Positions 8,836 through 17,315 of a stretch of DNA of 47,289 nt are shown in pieces. The position numbers were made by a program, and so were the translations under genes. Numbering within the stretch: position 1 is the stretch's first letter; each line of letters begins with the position of its first letter. The DNA lies in the NCBI GenBank assembly GCA_050305135.1, contig JBNLET010000014.1, forward strand, positions 1-47,289, in the 5' to 3' direction. This DNA comes from Cognatazoarcus sp050305135 (GTDB lineage: Bacteria > Pseudomonadota > Gammaproteobacteria > Burkholderiales > Rhodocyclaceae). The notes beneath the pieces are model-generated. The model saw only the letters and a list, made by a program, of their open reading frames with translations, searched no databases and had not been told where the DNA came from.

Positions 8836-10574
8836 TCGGCAGCGCGCACCGCGGCATCATCTTCCTCGTGCTGCGGCGCATGCGAGCGCCGCTGGCGGTG
8901 CTGATCTCGATCTTCGCGCTGTCGGTGCTGGGCATGACCATCGTTCCGGGCGTCGAGGTGGACGGCGTGACGAGCCGGATGAGCTTCTTCCACGCGTTCT
9001 ACTTCATCAGCTATACCGCGACGACGATCGGCTTCGGCGAGCTGCCGGGCAGTTTCAGCGAGGCCCAGCGCCTGTGGGTCACGCTGTGCATCTACCTGTC
9101 GGTGATCGGCTGGGCCTATGCCATCGGATCGCTGTTCACGCTGATGCAGAACAAGACCTTCCAGGACGCGCTGCGCACCGAACGCTTCGCGCGCGAGGTG
9201 CACCGGCTGCGCGAGCCGTTCTACCTGATCTGCGGCTACGGCGAGACCGGCCGCCTGGTCACCCGCGCGCTCGACCGGATGGGCGTGCGCGTGGTGGCCA
9301 TCGAGAGCAGCGAGTCCAAGGCCGCCGAACTCGAGCTGCACAGCCTGTACGCCGACGTGCCCAACCTGGTCGCCGACGCCGCCCGGCCCGAGGTGCTGCG
9401 CATCGCCGGTCTCGAAAAGCCCGAATGCCGCGGCGTGATGGCACTCACCAACGACGACGAGACCAATCTCGGCATCGCCATCAGCGCCCGCCTGCTGGCA
9501 CCGGACCTGCCCGCGCTGTGCCGCACCAGCAGCGTCGAGGTGGCGGCCAACATGGCCTCCTTCGGCACCCGCCACATCATCAATCCGTTCGAGAAGTTCG
9601 GCGAATACCTGGCGCTGGCCCTGCACTCGCCGTCGGCCTTCCACCTGCTGCAGTGGCTCACCGGCGTGGATGGCAGCGAGGTCGAGCCCCACCGCGATCC
9701 GCCGCGCGGCCCGTGGGTGCTGTGCGGCTACGGCCGCTTCGGCCGGCTGCTGGCCGCGGCGCTGGAGCGCGAAGGCATTCCGGTTACGCTGATCGACCAC
9801 GATCCGCCGCCCGACGGCACCCGCCACCGCTGGGTGCAGGGCGACGGCACCGGCGCCGCGGCGCTGCGGCAGGCCGGCATCGACGCGGCCCTCGGCATCG
9901 TCGCGTGCACCGGCAACGACGTGAACAACCTGTCGATCTGCGTCACGGCGCGCGAACTGAATCCGCAGCTGTTCATCGTCGTGCGGCAGAACCACTATGC
10001 CAACAACGCCTTGTTCGAAGCCTTCGATTCCGATGCCCGGGTATTGCCCAGCCGCATCATCGCCCACGAGTGCCTGGCCATCCTGACCACGCCGCTGCTG
10101 GTGCCGTTCCTGGAGCGCGTCAAGCAGAGCCGCGAGGACTGGGCGGCGGAATTGCTGCAGCGGCTGACCGGGCGCTTCGGCTGGAGCGTGCCGCAGGTCT
10201 GGAGCGCGCGGATCAATGCCCGCGAGGCACCGGCGCTGTGCGCGCGGTTGATGGTGCCCGGACCGCAGATCACGCTGGAGTCGCTGCTGCGCGACCATGT
10301 CCAGCGCGACAGCAGCCTCGAATGCGAGGTCCTCTACGTCCGCCGCGAGGACGGCTCGACCGGGCTGCTACCGGCGGCCGACTTCCCGCTGCGGCCCGGC
10401 GACGAACTGCTGCTGGTCGGAACGCACAACGCGCGCCGCCATCTGGCGCTGAGCCTGGAAAACAGCAACACGCTGGACTACGTGCTGACCGGGCGCGACC
10501 TGCCCGGCGGCTGGATCTGGCAGCGGCTGGCGCGCAACAGCCAGGGCAGCGCGGCCGATCAGGTTTCCGGATGA
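8832..10574 (+). CDS. Potassium channel with two RCK (TrkA-N) domains
   Basis: A 580-residue ion channel. Two membrane helices (about residues 18-40 and 80-105) flank a pore loop with the selectivity-filter sequence TTIGFGE (Thr65-Glu70), a variant of the classical TVGYGD. Two tandem RCK/TrkA-N Rossmann domains follow in the same chain. Their nucleotide-binding glycine motifs are GYGETG (about 135-140) and GYGRFG (299-304). A C-terminal TrkA-C-like region (about 490-560) ends with a PGDELLLVGT motif. The ATG at 8832 overlaps the stop of the DUF6394 gene. Gating by nucleotide or Ca2+ binding to the RCK ring is the family expectation. Potassium selectivity is inferred from the TxGFG filter. The 3' end overlaps the convergent S4 gene by 16 bases. 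Confidence 0.92.
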   Translation: MIGSAHRGIIFLVLRRMRAPLAVLISIFALSVLGMTIVPGVEVDGVTSRMSFFHAFYFISYTATTIGFGELPGSFSEAQRLWVTLCIYLSVIGWAYAIGSLFTLMQNKTFQDALRTERFAREVHRLREPFYLICGYGETGRLVTRALDRMGVRVVAIESSESKAAELELHSLYADVPNLVADAARPEVLRIAGLEKPECRGVMALTNDDETNLGIAISARLLAPDLPALCRTSSVEVAANMASFGTRHIINPFEKFGEYLALALHSPSAFHLLQWLTGVDGSEVEPHRDPPRGPWVLCGYGRFGRLLAAALEREGIPVTLIDHDPPPDGTRHRWVQGDGTGAAALRQAGIDAALGIVACTGNDVNNLSICVTARELNPQLFIVVRQNHYANNALFEAFDSDARVLPSRIIAHECLAILTTPLLVPFLERVKQSREDWAAELLQRLTGRFGWSVPQVWSARINAREAPALCARLMVPGPQITLESLLRDHVQRDSSLECEVLYVRREDGSTGLLPAADFPLRPGDELLLVGTHNARRHLALSLENSNTLDYVLTGRDLPGGWIWQRLARNSQGSAADQVSG

Positions 10575-10789
10575 CGGCTGGCGGACAGCACGATGGTTTC
10601 GTTCTCGAAGCGCACCGACTGGCCGGGCCTGAGCTTGGCCCGCTTGCGCGTCTCGATGTTGCCATCGACCAGCACCTGCCCGGACATCACCGCGGCATGG
10701 GCTTCGCCGCCGGTGCCGCAGAGTCCGGTGGCTTTCAGCAACTGATCGAGCTGGATGTATTCGCCCCGGACGACGAAGACCTGTGACAT
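10559..10789 (-). CDS. S4-domain RNA-binding protein (YbcJ-like)
   Basis: A 76-residue protein consisting almost only of an S4 RNA-binding fold: the IQLDQLLKATG helix, the GxAxxxVxxGxVxVNG-like turn (GGEAHAAVMSGQVLVDG) and a KRAKLRPGQSV strand. It resembles the E. coli YbcJ family of small S4 proteins thought to act on rRNA or ribosomes. It runs convergent with the potassium channel and overlaps its last 16 bases, and it diverges from the Ap4A phosphorylase-like gene with starts about 15 bases apart. The target RNA is not known. Confidence 0.85.
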   Translation of the reverse strand: MSQVFVVRGEYIQLDQLLKATGLCGTGGEAHAAVMSGQVLVDGNIETRKRAKLRPGQSVRFENETIVLSASRHPET

Positions 10790-10803
10790 GGGCCACCCCG
10801 CGT

Positions 10804-11673
10804 ATGGATGAGGAATTGTCTCAAAGCCCGGCCACGGACGCCATGGCGGCGGGAATCGTCGCGCTGACCGACCGGCGCCGCGCCGAGGCGCTCGACTGCG
10901 GCGCGCTGCAACCGATCAAGACCCACACCGAGTGGATCGAATGCGACGGACTGCGCTTCCCGGTGCGCTGGCTCGATGCGCTCGAGCGCAAGGCCGCGGC
11001 GGGCGTTCGAGGCCACGCCAACCCGTTCCTGCCGCCGGATCCGCGGCTGACCGTGGACGCCGCCGGCCCCGGCCACCTGCTGGTGCTGAACAAGTTCCCG
11101 GTCATGGAACGCCACCTGCTGATCGTCAGCCGTGACTTCGTGGCCCAGTCGGATCCGCTGCAGGCGGCCGATTTCGACGCCGTACGGCCGCTGCTGTGGG
11201 CGGCGGACGGACTGTGCTTCTACAACGGCGACCGCATCGCCGGCGCCAGCCAGCCCCACCGCCACCTGCAGTGGATACCCCGCGACGAGGCGCTGCTGCC
11301 GCTGCTGGCGCCGCTCGAGGCCGCCGCGGAGCGCAACGAAGCGCGCTGCCCGGCGCTGCCGTACGCGCACGCGATCGCGGCGCTGCCGGCCGCGCTGTGG
11401 GGCGAAGCGGACGGTGGGCGGCAGCTGTGCGAGTGCTACCGGGCGATGACGGACGGCTTCGGCCTGGCCGGCGAGCGCCGCGGCGCCTACAACCTGCTGC
11501 TGACGCGCCGGGCGATGGTGCTGGTGCCGCGCAGCCGCGAATCGTTCGCAGGCATCTCGGTCAATGCGCTCGGTTTCGCCGGCTCGTTCTTCGTCCCCTC
11601 GCCGCCGCTGCTCGACACGGTGCGGCGGACGACCCCGCCGGGCGTGCTGGCGCGGGTCGGTCTGGCGCGCTGA
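10804..11673 (+). CDS. Ap4A phosphorylase / ATP adenylyltransferase-like protein
   Basis: A 289-residue HIT-superfamily enzyme resembling diadenosine tetraphosphate phosphorylases (Ap4A + phosphate to ATP + ADP). Support comes from the LLVLNKFPVMERHLLIV segment and the histidine motif QPHRHLQWIP (HxH plus following residues), which carries the adenylylated histidine in this family. The C-terminal part is the smaller second domain. I chose ATG at 10804; an in-frame GTG at 10783 would overlap the start of the divergent S4 gene. Hydrolysis of dinucleotide alarmones is the expected role. The exact substrate (Ap4A or another dinucleotide) is not settled. Confidence 0.82.
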   Translation: MDEELSQSPATDAMAAGIVALTDRRRAEALDCGALQPIKTHTEWIECDGLRFPVRWLDALERKAAAGVRGHANPFLPPDPRLTVDAAGPGHLLVLNKFPVMERHLLIVSRDFVAQSDPLQAADFDAVRPLLWAADGLCFYNGDRIAGASQPHRHLQWIPRDEALLPLLAPLEAAAERNEARCPALPYAHAIAALPAALWGEADGGRQLCECYRAMTDGFGLAGERRGAYNLLLTRRAMVLVPRSRESFAGISVNALGFAGSFFVPSPPLLDTVRRTTPPGVLARVGLAR

Positions 11674-11854
11674 TCAGGCCGCTTCCGGCAGCAGCGAGTT
11701 GCTGCCCTTCATGCAGCGCATGAAGGGGTTCAGCTTTTCGGATCTCCACCGGCACCGTGCCGCCGGACGCATCGTCGGCCTCGGCCCAGTAGAACGAGAT
11801 GCGGAAATGGCTACGGCAGATGCCGCGGTCAAGACAGGGGTTGACAGCGCTCAT
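11674..11854 (-). pseudogene. Decayed, truncated ykgJ-like zinc/iron cysteine-cluster gene
   Basis: Read on the minus strand from the ATG at 11854, the peptide begins like YkgJ-family cysteine-cluster proteins (HFRISFYWAEADDASGGTVP). One base too many in a four-A run (11735-11738) breaks the frame. Skipping that base restores LNPFMRCMKGSNSLLP, again typical of YkgJ, then a stop at 11676-11674 after about 60 residues, where the family normally runs beyond 100. The CxxCGACC cluster is also damaged (CLDRGICRS), so key cysteines are lost. The missing 3' half would lie where the Ap4A phosphorylase-like gene now ends. I conclude it is a dead remnant; a sequencing error could explain the frameshift but not the lost cysteines or truncation. 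Confidence 0.72.
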
Positions 11855-12144
11855 GCCCGCCTCTGCAGACAGAAACACGATCGGAGGCGAGGTGACCTTC
11901 GCCACCGGATCGCGCGGACGGCGGTGCGCTTGCCCGCTGACGCGGGCTGCGGGCTGCCCGGCTCACCCCATCGCACCCCGCGACGATCTCGGCGGGCGGA
12001 TTCCAGCGAGCGCGGCAGACCTTGCAAGCGGAAAAATCACCGCCGCAATTTCAACGAGTCAAACGGAATTTCCAGAAACATTCGGGTGAATGCCCGGTGC
12101 CTGCAGGCACATTGCGCGGGCGCGGGCGCAGCGGCACCGATCGC
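11855..12144. other. Intergenic region upstream of the ykgJ remnant
   Basis: I see no gene in these 290 bases. The part around 12020-12085 is A+T-richer than its surroundings. A perfect 14-base palindrome GTGCCTGCAGGCAC lies at 12097-12110; with no loop and no T-tract it is not a terminator. The region is also downstream of the UPF0149 gene. Confidence 0.5.
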
Positions 12145-12854
<710 letters not shown>

Positions 12855-12855
<1 letters not shown>

Positions 12856-13589
12856 CAATGTCTCTCCCGATGGGTTCGGGCGCTAGCATGCACCGCCATC
12901 GAGGCGCCATCAAGCGTGACGTCACTGAGCTCAACCACGACCCGGTAGAGCGGCTGCCCCGAGTCGCGATACTTGCGCTCGAACGGGGTCAGCGGATCCG
13001 CGCAGTCGAAGTCGCTGCAGGCCAGCGGCCGCCGCAACAGCAGGCTCAGCGCGAGCGCGAATTCGTCCGCATAGACGCGCCAGTTGGTGCGCATCTCCAG
13101 TCTCCCGCCGAGCAGCGGAACGAACGGAAAGACCGGATGGGCGTGCCAGCGGCGCCCCAGGTGACCGATCTTCGGCCAGGGATTCGGATACAGGATGTAA
13201 TGCTGCTGCAGCTTGATGTCGCGCTCGGCCAACAGGCGCCAGAAGTCCACCAGGTCGGCCCGCACCAGCACCATGTTGGCGGGCATCAGTGCCGCCGGAT
13301 AGGGCTTGCGCCGCTCCAGCCGGTCGGCCGACTGGTCGACGCCGATCACCCAGCAGGACGGGTTGGCCCGCGCCAGCTGGATCGTGCTGTGGGCAACGCC
13401 GCAGCCGGCATCCAGGATCAGGCCGGCCTCGCCGTCCCAGCCGGCCAGCGCCTGCTCCAACGCCGCCACGTTGTAGGCCGCGTAGGGCTTGCGGAACGGG
13501 CTCGCCGCGTGCCGCGCGACCTGGCGCTCGAGGTGCTCGTGCACGCCGTGCTGGGCGCTGGCGGGGATGCGGGAATTGGCGTAGCTCAT
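12855..13589 (-). CDS. TrmB-like tRNA (guanine-N7-)-methyltransferase
   Basis: A 244-residue SAM-dependent methyltransferase of the TrmB superfamily. The SAM-binding motif I is LILDAGCGVAHST, followed by WVIGVDQSADRL (motif II). The TrmB signature appears as YPNPWPKIGHLGRRW, where canonical TrmB has PDPWxKxRHxKRR, so the conserved Asp is Asn and the basic part is altered. It may be the m7G46 tRNA methyltransferase of this strain or a divergent paralogue with another substrate. It starts 17 bases after dusC, also a tRNA-modifying gene, and its stop overlaps the UPF0149 start, giving a three-gene operon. Confidence 0.8.
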
Positions 13590-13606
13590 CGTACGGCTGC
13601 CTCGGC

Positions 13607-14572
13607 TCAGGCCGCCAGCAGTTGCGGCCCCCGCAGCTCGCTCTCGATCAGCGCCGAGACGGCTTCGGGACGGGATTCGGTGCGCAGGCGCCGATACAGC
13701 TGCGCCGCCTGCGGATAGTTGCAGCTCAACAGGTGGAGCCACTGCTTGAGTCTGCCCGGCGCATGCTTCGCTGCCACGCGCAGCTGCAGCCGGCGCCAGA
13801 AGTCGTCGATCATCGCGGCCAGCGCCGGCCAGTCCCGGCGGGCGCAAAACGGCTCGCCGCTGCGGATCCGTCCGACCAGCAGGGGGTCGGCGACCGCACC
13901 GCGGCCGAGCATCACGTCGGCCACCCCCGACACCGCCCGGCAGCGCCGCCAGTCGGCTTCGCTCCACACCTCGCCGTTGGCCACCACCGGCACCGCCACC
14001 GCGTCGGCGATACGGCCGACCCATTCCCAGTGGGCCGGCGGACGATAGCCCTCGCGGCGGGTGCGGGCATGCACCACCAGCAGCCCGGCGCCGCCCTCGG
14101 CCAGCGCCCGGGCGCAGTCGAGCGCGCGGCCGGCATCCTCGACGCCGAGGCGCATCTTGGCGCTGAGCGCGACCTCGCGCGGCACGGCTCGACGCACCGC
14201 CTGCGCGATGCGGTGCAGCAGCTCCGGTTCGTCGAGCAGCACTGCGCCGCCGCGGTGGCGGTTCACGGTCGGCGCCGGGCAGCCGAAATTGAGATCGATG
14301 CCGGCCGGCGCCAGCGCCGCCAGCCGGGCCGCGTTGTCGGCCATGCGCTGCGGATCGGAGCCGAGCAGTTGCACGCGCACCGGCACGCCGGAAGCGGTGC
14401 GCGAGCCCTGCCCCAGTTCCGGCGCGATACGCCTGTAGAAGCGGGCCGGCAGCGTGGTGCCTGTGACGCGCGCGAATTCGGTCACCGCCCAGTCGTAGCG
14501 GCCGGCCGAGCACAGGATGTCTCGCAGCAGCGCGTCGGCGAGGCCTTCCATCGGTGCGAGCAGCAGTTTCAT
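13607..14572 (-). CDS. dusC: tRNA-dihydrouridine(16) synthase DusC
   Basis: A 321-residue FMN-dependent enzyme that reduces uridine to dihydrouridine in tRNA. It begins with the family pattern MKLLLAPMEGLAD. The catalytic cysteine is Cys98 in DLNFGCPAP. KMRLG, HARTRREGY and VVANGEV supply FMN- and substrate-binding loops. Overall length and sequence fit the DusC branch (U16) better than DusA or DusB. The frame stays open far upstream, but that part is antisense to the ArnT-like gene; the ATG at 14572 matches the family start. It leads the operon dusC-trmB-UPF0149 and is divergent from rpmE. Confidence 0.93.
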   Translation of the reverse strand: MKLLLAPMEGLADALLRDILCSAGRYDWAVTEFARVTGTTLPARFYRRIAPELGQGSRTASGVPVRVQLLGSDPQRMADNAARLAALAPAGIDLNFGCPAPTVNRHRGGAVLLDEPELLHRIAQAVRRAVPREVALSAKMRLGVEDAGRALDCARALAEGGAGLLVVHARTRREGYRPPAHWEWVGRIADAVAVPVVANGEVWSEADWRRCRAVSGVADVMLGRGAVADPLLVGRIRSGEPFCARRDWPALAAMIDDFWRRLQLRVAAKHAPGRLKQWLHLLSCNYPQAAQLYRRLRTESRPEAVSALIESELRGPQLLAA

Positions 14573-14649
14573 TCGTTCCGGTCGGGGACGTCCGTCGATT
14601 CGGGGCGGCGCGGATTCTACCCCGCAAGCGCGCCGCTGTAATGCGCGAC

Positions 14650-14679
14650 TTGCCATATAAGCCGATATCGACGGATAAT
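14650..14679 (+). promoter_or_regulatory. Sigma-70 type promoter of rpmE
   Basis: TTGCCA at 14650-14655 and GATAAT at 14674-14679 are separated by 18 bases, a good match to the -35/-10 consensus. They lie 52 bases before the rpmE start, in the gap between divergent dusC and rpmE. Confidence 0.6.
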
Positions 14680-14731
14680 GCCCGGCTTCATGGCGGCCAC
14701 ATTCACCGCCTGCGGACACCAAGGAACCCAA

Positions 14732-14950
14732 ATGAAAGCCGATATCCATCCGAACTACAAAGAGATCGAAGTCACCTGCTCTTGCGGCAACACCTTCAAG
14801 ACGCGTTCGACCTCCGCCAAGACCGAGATGCACATCGAGGTCTGCTCGCAGTGCCACCCGTTCTTCACCGGCAAGCAGCGCATCGTCGATACCGCGGGCC
14901 GCGTCGAGCGTTTCCGCCAGAAGTACGGCAACGTCCAGCGCCTGGGTTGA
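14732..14950 (+). CDS. rpmE: 50S ribosomal protein L31 (zinc-binding form)
   Basis: A 72-residue ribosomal protein of the large subunit. It begins MKADIHPNYKEIEVTCSCG and contains the four zinc-ligand cysteines Cys16, Cys18, Cys38 and Cys41 of the C+ type, so it is not the zinc-free paralogue. The frame is open 18 codons upstream, but the ATG at 14732 is preceded by AAGGAACCCAA, a good ribosome-binding site, and gives the family N-terminus. It has its own promoter and terminator, so it is a single-gene transcript. Confidence 0.97.
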   Translation: MKADIHPNYKEIEVTCSCGNTFKTRSTSAKTEMHIEVCSQCHPFFTGKQRIVDTAGRVERFRQKYGNVQRLG

Positions 14951-14972
14951 TCGCCCTGCGGCAGGAACACCG

Positions 14973-14998
14973 AAAGGCAGCCCAGGCTGCCTTTTTCT
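14973..14998 (+). terminator. Rho-independent terminator of rpmE
   Basis: The inverted repeat AAAGGCAG/CTGCCTTT around a CCCAGG loop is followed by a run of T (TTTTTCTTT). It lies 23 bases after the rpmE stop. Confidence 0.88.
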
Positions 14999-15070
14999 TT
15001 GCCCGCGGCCGGCGCGGAACAAGCTGTTAGACTCGCGGCCAGCCGCATTGCAGCCCTTGCCAGGCATCGA

Positions 15071-16669
15071 ATGAGCAGAAGCGCACCGAAGATCCTGCTG
15101 TTGATCGCCGCCCTCTACCTGCTGGTGGGCACGATCGGTCACGATCCCTGGCGCGGAGACGATGCGCGCCATTTCGGCTTCGTGTACGAAATGATCGACA
15201 CCGGGCCGAGCCTGCTGCCCGGCTTGGACGGCGAAACGGCGGTCGGCTTCGGTCCGCTCTTCTACTGGCTGGCGGCGGCGGTCGCCAGCCTGCTGCAATG
15301 GCTGCTGCCGCTGCACGACGGCGCCCGGCTGACCACCGCGCTGCTGGCGGCCGGCGGCCTGTGGGCGCTGTGGCGGGCCGCCAGCCTGATGCACGGCCAC
15401 CAGGCCCGCCTGGCGGCGGTGCTGCTGAGCATCGGCAGCCTGGGCCTGGTGGTGCATGTGCACGAGACCCAGCCGGCGATCGGGCTGCTGGCCGCCCAGG
15501 CCTGGCTGCTGTGGATGCTGGTGTCGCCATCGAGGGCGGCGCTGCCGCTGGCCGGCCTGGCCGCCGGCAGCGCGTTCCTGTTTGCCGGCATCCAGGGCGC
15601 ATTGATGACCTGGCCGCTGCTGCTGTTTCCGCTGCTGCCCAGCGAGCAGCGCAGTCCGCAGCCGCCGCTGGCGGCGATCGGGGCGCTGTTGATCGCGCTG
15701 GCGATCAGCCTGGCCTGGATCGTTCCGGCCTCCGCGCTGCCCGGCTGGAAACCGTGGCTGGCGGCCGAGATCGCTGAACTGACGCCGGCCGCGCCGGCAC
15801 CGGACAAGATCGCCGACTGGTTCAAGCTGTTCGGCTGGTTCCAGTGGCCATTGTGGCCGCTGGCGCTGTGGTCGATGTGGCGCGCCTGGCACGGCGCACC
15901 GATCCGCCACGTGCCGCTGTTGCTGGCCGCGCTGCTGCTGGCGCTGGCCACCGTGGTGTTGTCCGGCGGCCTGCGGCCGGTGCGCATGCTGCCGCTGACG
16001 GTGCCGCTGGCGCTGCTCGCCGCCCCCGCCGTCGAGCGCCTGCGCCGCGGTGCGGCGGCCGCTTTCGACTGGTTCGCGGTGATGACCGTCTCGACCTTCG
16101 GCCTGGCGCTGTGGCTGGCCTGGAGCGCGCTGGTGGTCCGCTGGCCGCCGGGCCTGGCGAGGCATTTCCGCAAGCTGGCGCCGTCCTTCGAGCTGGCGGC
16201 CGGACCGCTGGCGCTGACGCTCGGCATCGCGCTGGTCGTGGCCTGGGGCACCTACCTGTGGTGGCGTCGCCCCGGCGGACGGGACGCTGCGCTGAGCTGG
16301 GCGCTGGGCATGACGCTGCTGTGGTGTTTCGCGACTGCGATGGTGAAGCCCTGGTTCGATCACTCGCGCAGCTATCGCCAGGCGGCGCTGCAGATGGCCG
16401 AGGTGATGCGGCGGCACCCGGCCGAGTGCATCTCCGGCATCGGCCTGGGCCTGTCGCAGCGCTCGGCGATGCACTATTTCGCCGCGCTGCGCATCGAGCC
16501 GAACTCCGCGCAGGCGGACTGCCCGCTGGTGCTGGTCTTCCAGGACCACCGCTCCAACGCGGTCGACCTCGGCCGGTTCGGCGACCCGTTGTGGCGCTAC
16601 GAGCGTGGCGGCGGCCGGCAGAAGGAAAGCTTCACGCTGCTTGCAAGCGACCGAAGCGCCGCTCGATAG
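15071..16669 (+). CDS. ArnT-like membrane glycosyltransferase (GT-C fold)
   Basis: A 532-residue polytopic membrane protein, about 11-12 predicted helices, with a short soluble C-terminal tail. The first periplasmic loop has WRGDDARHFGF (Asp30, Asp31), which occupies the place of the catalytic acidic motif in ArnT/PMT-type lipid-linked-sugar transferases, where DExR is usual. Such enzymes move a sugar from undecaprenyl phosphate to lipid A or protein. No arnBCAD genes lie nearby, so the sugar and acceptor are open. The ATG at 15071 is the start that gives a typical N-terminal signal-anchor. It stands alone between the rpmE terminator and the convergent orn gene. Confidence 0.78.
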   Translation: MSRSAPKILLLIAALYLLVGTIGHDPWRGDDARHFGFVYEMIDTGPSLLPGLDGETAVGFGPLFYWLAAAVASLLQWLLPLHDGARLTTALLAAGGLWALWRAASLMHGHQARLAAVLLSIGSLGLVVHVHETQPAIGLLAAQAWLLWMLVSPSRAALPLAGLAAGSAFLFAGIQGALMTWPLLLFPLLPSEQRSPQPPLAAIGALLIALAISLAWIVPASALPGWKPWLAAEIAELTPAAPAPDKIADWFKLFGWFQWPLWPLALWSMWRAWHGAPIRHVPLLLAALLLALATVVLSGGLRPVRMLPLTVPLALLAAPAVERLRRGAAAAFDWFAVMTVSTFGLALWLAWSALVVRWPPGLARHFRKLAPSFELAAGPLALTLGIALVVAWGTYLWWRRPGGRDAALSWALGMTLLWCFATAMVKPWFDHSRSYRQAALQMAEVMRRHPAECISGIGLGLSQRSAMHYFAALRIEPNSAQADCPLVLVFQDHRSNAVDLGRFGDPLWRYERGGGRQKESFTLLASDRSAAR

Positions 16670-16678
16670 CGCCTCGTC

Positions 16679-17230
16679 TCAGGGCTCCAGCCGCAGGAAG
16701 TTGTCGCGGTAGTGGGCCAATTCGGCGATCGACTCGTAGATGTCGGCCAGCGCCTCGTGCTTGCCCTTCTTGACCACCCCCTTGGCCACCTCGGGCCGCC
16801 AGCGCTTGGCCAGCTCCTTCAACGTCGACACGTCCAGGTTGCGGTAGTGGAACCAGGCCTCCAGTAGCGGCATGTAGCGCGCCATGAAGCGCCTGTCCTG
16901 GCAGATCGAATTGCCGCACATCGGCGAAGTCCTGGCCGGCACGTATTCCTTCAGGAAGTCGAGCATGATCTGCTCGGCCCGCGCCTCGTCCACCTCGGAG
17001 GCCTTCACCCGCTCGATCAGGCCCGAGCGGCCGTGGGTATTGCGATTCCATTCGTCCATGGCGTCCAGTACCGGATCCGGCTGGTGCACGGCGATGACGG
17101 GCCCTTCGGCGACGATCTCGAGCCTGGCGTTGGTGATCACCACCGCCAGTTCGATGATGCGGTCGCGCTCCGGGTCGAGACCGGTCATCTCCATATCCAG
17201 CCAGATGAGGTGGTTCTGGTCCTGTGCCAT
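16679..17230 (-). CDS. orn: Oligoribonuclease
   Basis: A 183-residue 3'-5' exoribonuclease of the DEDDh class that degrades dinucleotides, including pGpG from cyclic-di-GMP turnover. The catalytic residues fall at the same positions as in the well-studied family members: Asp12 and Glu14 (WLDMEMTGL), Asp112, His158 and Asp163 (KKGKHEALADIYESI). The frame is open upstream, but the ATG at 17230 gives the family start MAQDQNHLIWLD. It is convergent with the ArnT-like gene and divergent from the M48 peptidase gene. Confidence 0.97.
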   Translation of the reverse strand: MAQDQNHLIWLDMEMTGLDPERDRIIELAVVITNARLEIVAEGPVIAVHQPDPVLDAMDEWNRNTHGRSGLIERVKASEVDEARAEQIMLDFLKEYVPARTSPMCGNSICQDRRFMARYMPLLEAWFHYRNLDVSTLKELAKRWRPEVAKGVVKKGKHEALADIYESIAELAHYRDNFLRLEP

Positions 17231-17315
17231 AATCGCTTCGATCCCCAAAAGCCCGCATGGTCTCACATGCCGCGGCGGGATGCCCCCGGCGGAGACGATA
17301 TCGCGGACCGACAAG

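Noticed and set aside
12097..12110. 14-base perfect palindrome GTGCCTGCAGGCAC
   Set aside because: No loop and no T-tract, so not a terminator; too short to call an operator on its own.
13590..14627. Upstream extension of the TrmB-like frame
   Set aside because: It lies in a different frame over dusC and has no methyltransferase similarity.
14573..16549. Upstream extension of dusC into a 980-codon frame
   Set aside because: The extra part is antisense to the ArnT-like gene and rpmE; the ATG at 14572 gives the family start.
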